From contig JAKPCO010000077.1 in the NCBI GenBank assembly GCA_029553285.1, positions 62,001 to 126,000 of the forward strand: a DNA stretch of 64,000 nucleotides. Direction: 5' to 3'. The DNA is from Methanobacteriota archaeon (GTDB lineage Archaea > Halobacteriota > Methanosarcinia > Methanotrichales > Methanotrichaceae). The number at the start of each line of letters is the position of its first letter. The stretch's first letter is position 1. Made by a program: the position numbers and the translations under genes. Below, in pieces: positions 63,126-64,000 of this stretch. The notes beneath the pieces were generated by a model. That model worked only from the letters and a program-made list of their open reading frames with translations, did no database searches and was not told the origin of the DNA.

Positions 63126-63980
63126 ATGGCGTCGAGCTGCTACATATGCATCCTGGAGAGGGCCGGATTCGAATGCGAGCTTCTCTCACTCCCTGAGGAC
63201 CTGAGGCTAGAGCTGGTGGAGGGTCTCCTGCAGTTTATGGCAGAGCACATGAGGGATGTGCCTGCCACTGTTGGAACTGAGCGTGAGATCATGCTCAAGC
63301 GGATAAGCGGCGTCGCGGATCCGTACAGGAAACTGAAGGAGGAGAGCAATGCTGTCGCGCGCGAGCTTCTTCCTGTGGCTGAGAGGTTCTACGATCTCAG
63401 CGAGGATAAAATGGAGGCTCTTGTCAGAATCGCAGCCGCCGCGAACTCGATGGAGTTCGGGGTGAGGGGTCATGAGTTCGATAACAGGTCGTTCTCATCC
63501 ATATTCGAGGATACCCTGAGAGAGGATCTGGTTGGGGATCTTGATGCACTGAAGAAGCTCCTGGCCGGATCCTCGAAGATATTTTACCTGACAGACAACG
63601 CTGGAGAGGTCGTGTTCGATCTATTCGTGATGGAAAAGCTCAGAGAGATGGGGAAGAGGGTGGTCATCGGGCCGAAGGCAGAGCCTGTACTGAATGATGT
63701 CACAGCGGACGAGCTGAAAGGAATGACCGATGCGGAGATCGTGCCCACGGGCGGCGTGGTTGGTATCTCCCTGGAGAGGATGAACCCCGAGGCGAGGAGG
63801 CTGCTTTTCGATCCTGATTGGCTGGTGATCGCGAAGGGCATGGGCAACTTCGAGACTATAAGCGAGTTTGAGGGGTCTCTCAGAGGAAGACTGATCTACA
63901 TCCTCAGGGCGAAGTGTGAGCCGGTCGCGCGCGCGAACGGTGTTCGCCAGGGTTCGCTGGTCGCAAGGGCCTACCTGTAG
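63126..63980 (+). CDS. DUF89 family damage-control phosphatase-like protein
   Basis: A 284-residue DUF89/ARMT1-type metal-dependent phosphatase. It has the N-terminal cysteines SSCYICILERAGFECEL and the family hallmark FYLTDNAGEVVFDLFVMEKL (DNAGE), with the later conserved KGMGNFET segment. Eukaryotic and bacterial relatives remove damaged or surplus phosphometabolites such as sugar phosphates and phosphopantetheine. ATG 63126 is chosen; a GTG at 63111 overlaps the HDAC gene. The gene ends 20 bp before the end of the window. Confidence 0.9.
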   Translation: MASSCYICILERAGFECELLSLPEDLRLELVEGLLQFMAEHMRDVPATVGTEREIMLKRISGVADPYRKLKEESNAVARELLPVAERFYDLSEDKMEALVRIAAAANSMEFGVRGHEFDNRSFSSIFEDTLREDLVGDLDALKKLLAGSSKIFYLTDNAGEVVFDLFVMEKLREMGKRVVIGPKAEPVLNDVTADELKGMTDAEIVPTGGVVGISLERMNPEARRLLFDPDWLVIAKGMGNFETISEFEGSLRGRLIYILRAKCEPVARANGVRQGSLVARAYL

Positions 63981-64000
63981 AGCATATCCTCATCCGCGTA

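Noticed and set aside
1-64000. CRISPR arrays or rRNA genes
   Set aside because: I found no regularly spaced identical direct repeats with unique spacers and no rRNA-like sequence.

Overview
The window is euryarchaeal chromosome, almost certainly from an aceticlastic methanogen close to Methanothrix (Methanosaeta). The domain follows from a TATA-box binding protein, a proteasome-activating nucleotidase, MBF1, an archaeal-type tRNA intron, archaeosine (preQ0) genes and box A promoters placed about 25-28 nt before start codons. Methanogen affiliation follows from coenzyme F420 genes (cofC, cofE), the Fae-Hps fusion, a homoaconitase-type LeuC protein, an iron-sulfur flavoprotein of the Methanosarcina Isf type and CobN with a fused ChlID. 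The genus is inferred from gene content and composition, not proven.

Layout. 1-1.9 kb: a winged-helix regulator, a ThiS-like beta-grasp protein with a tiny basic protein, and a presenilin-type protease. 2-15.5 kb, minus strand: a DNA-ligase-like protein without catalytic lysines, an exported AlkP-superfamily protein, Fae-Hps, TruA, homoaconitase, CarAB, an LRV-repeat protein, a Vms1-type protein and TBP. Next come an intron-containing tRNA-Arg and a U32 protease. 18.9-24.5 kb is a tight plus-strand operon: HTH-cupin regulator, acyl-CoA synthetase fused to a 2x[4Fe-4S] ferredoxin, 2-oxoacid:ferredoxin oxidoreductase alpha, a fused beta-gamma subunit, and CofE; CofC follows under its own promoter. 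25.4-29.3 kb, minus: MoeA, AroC, RNase HI and Isf. 29.5-33.4 kb is looser, with an APS kinase, a possible small membrane protein, an exported BAAT-type acyltransferase, an orphan protein, MITE-like inverted repeats and duplicated intergenic sequence.

33.4-35.3 kb is a ribbon-helix-helix/QueD/QueC/QueE operon making preQ0 for archaeosine. 36-49.1 kb is a metal or tetrapyrrole locus: CobN is translationally coupled to a FecCD-type ABC importer, beside an unknown secreted protein, a second complete importer and a divergent ChlI-ChlD fusion with a His-rich linker. The two outer promoters share a 16-bp sequence. 49.1-54.9 kb holds PyrD/PyrK, an FAH-family enzyme, an exported double rhodanese lacking active-site cysteines, DapF and an Hps-RraA fusion. 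55.4-64 kb holds a winged-helix protein, a KaiC-like ATPase, PAN, an MBF1/Sua5/nucleotidyltransferase/AMP phosphorylase operon, an HDAC-family hydrolase and a DUF89 protein.

The most distinctive points are the acyl-CoA synthetase-ferredoxin fusion inside an oxidoreductase operon, the CobN/ChlID/dual-importer locus, the lysine-less ligase, the cysteine-less rhodanese and several families of small intergenic repeats. I saw no CRISPR array, rRNA or intact insertion sequence.
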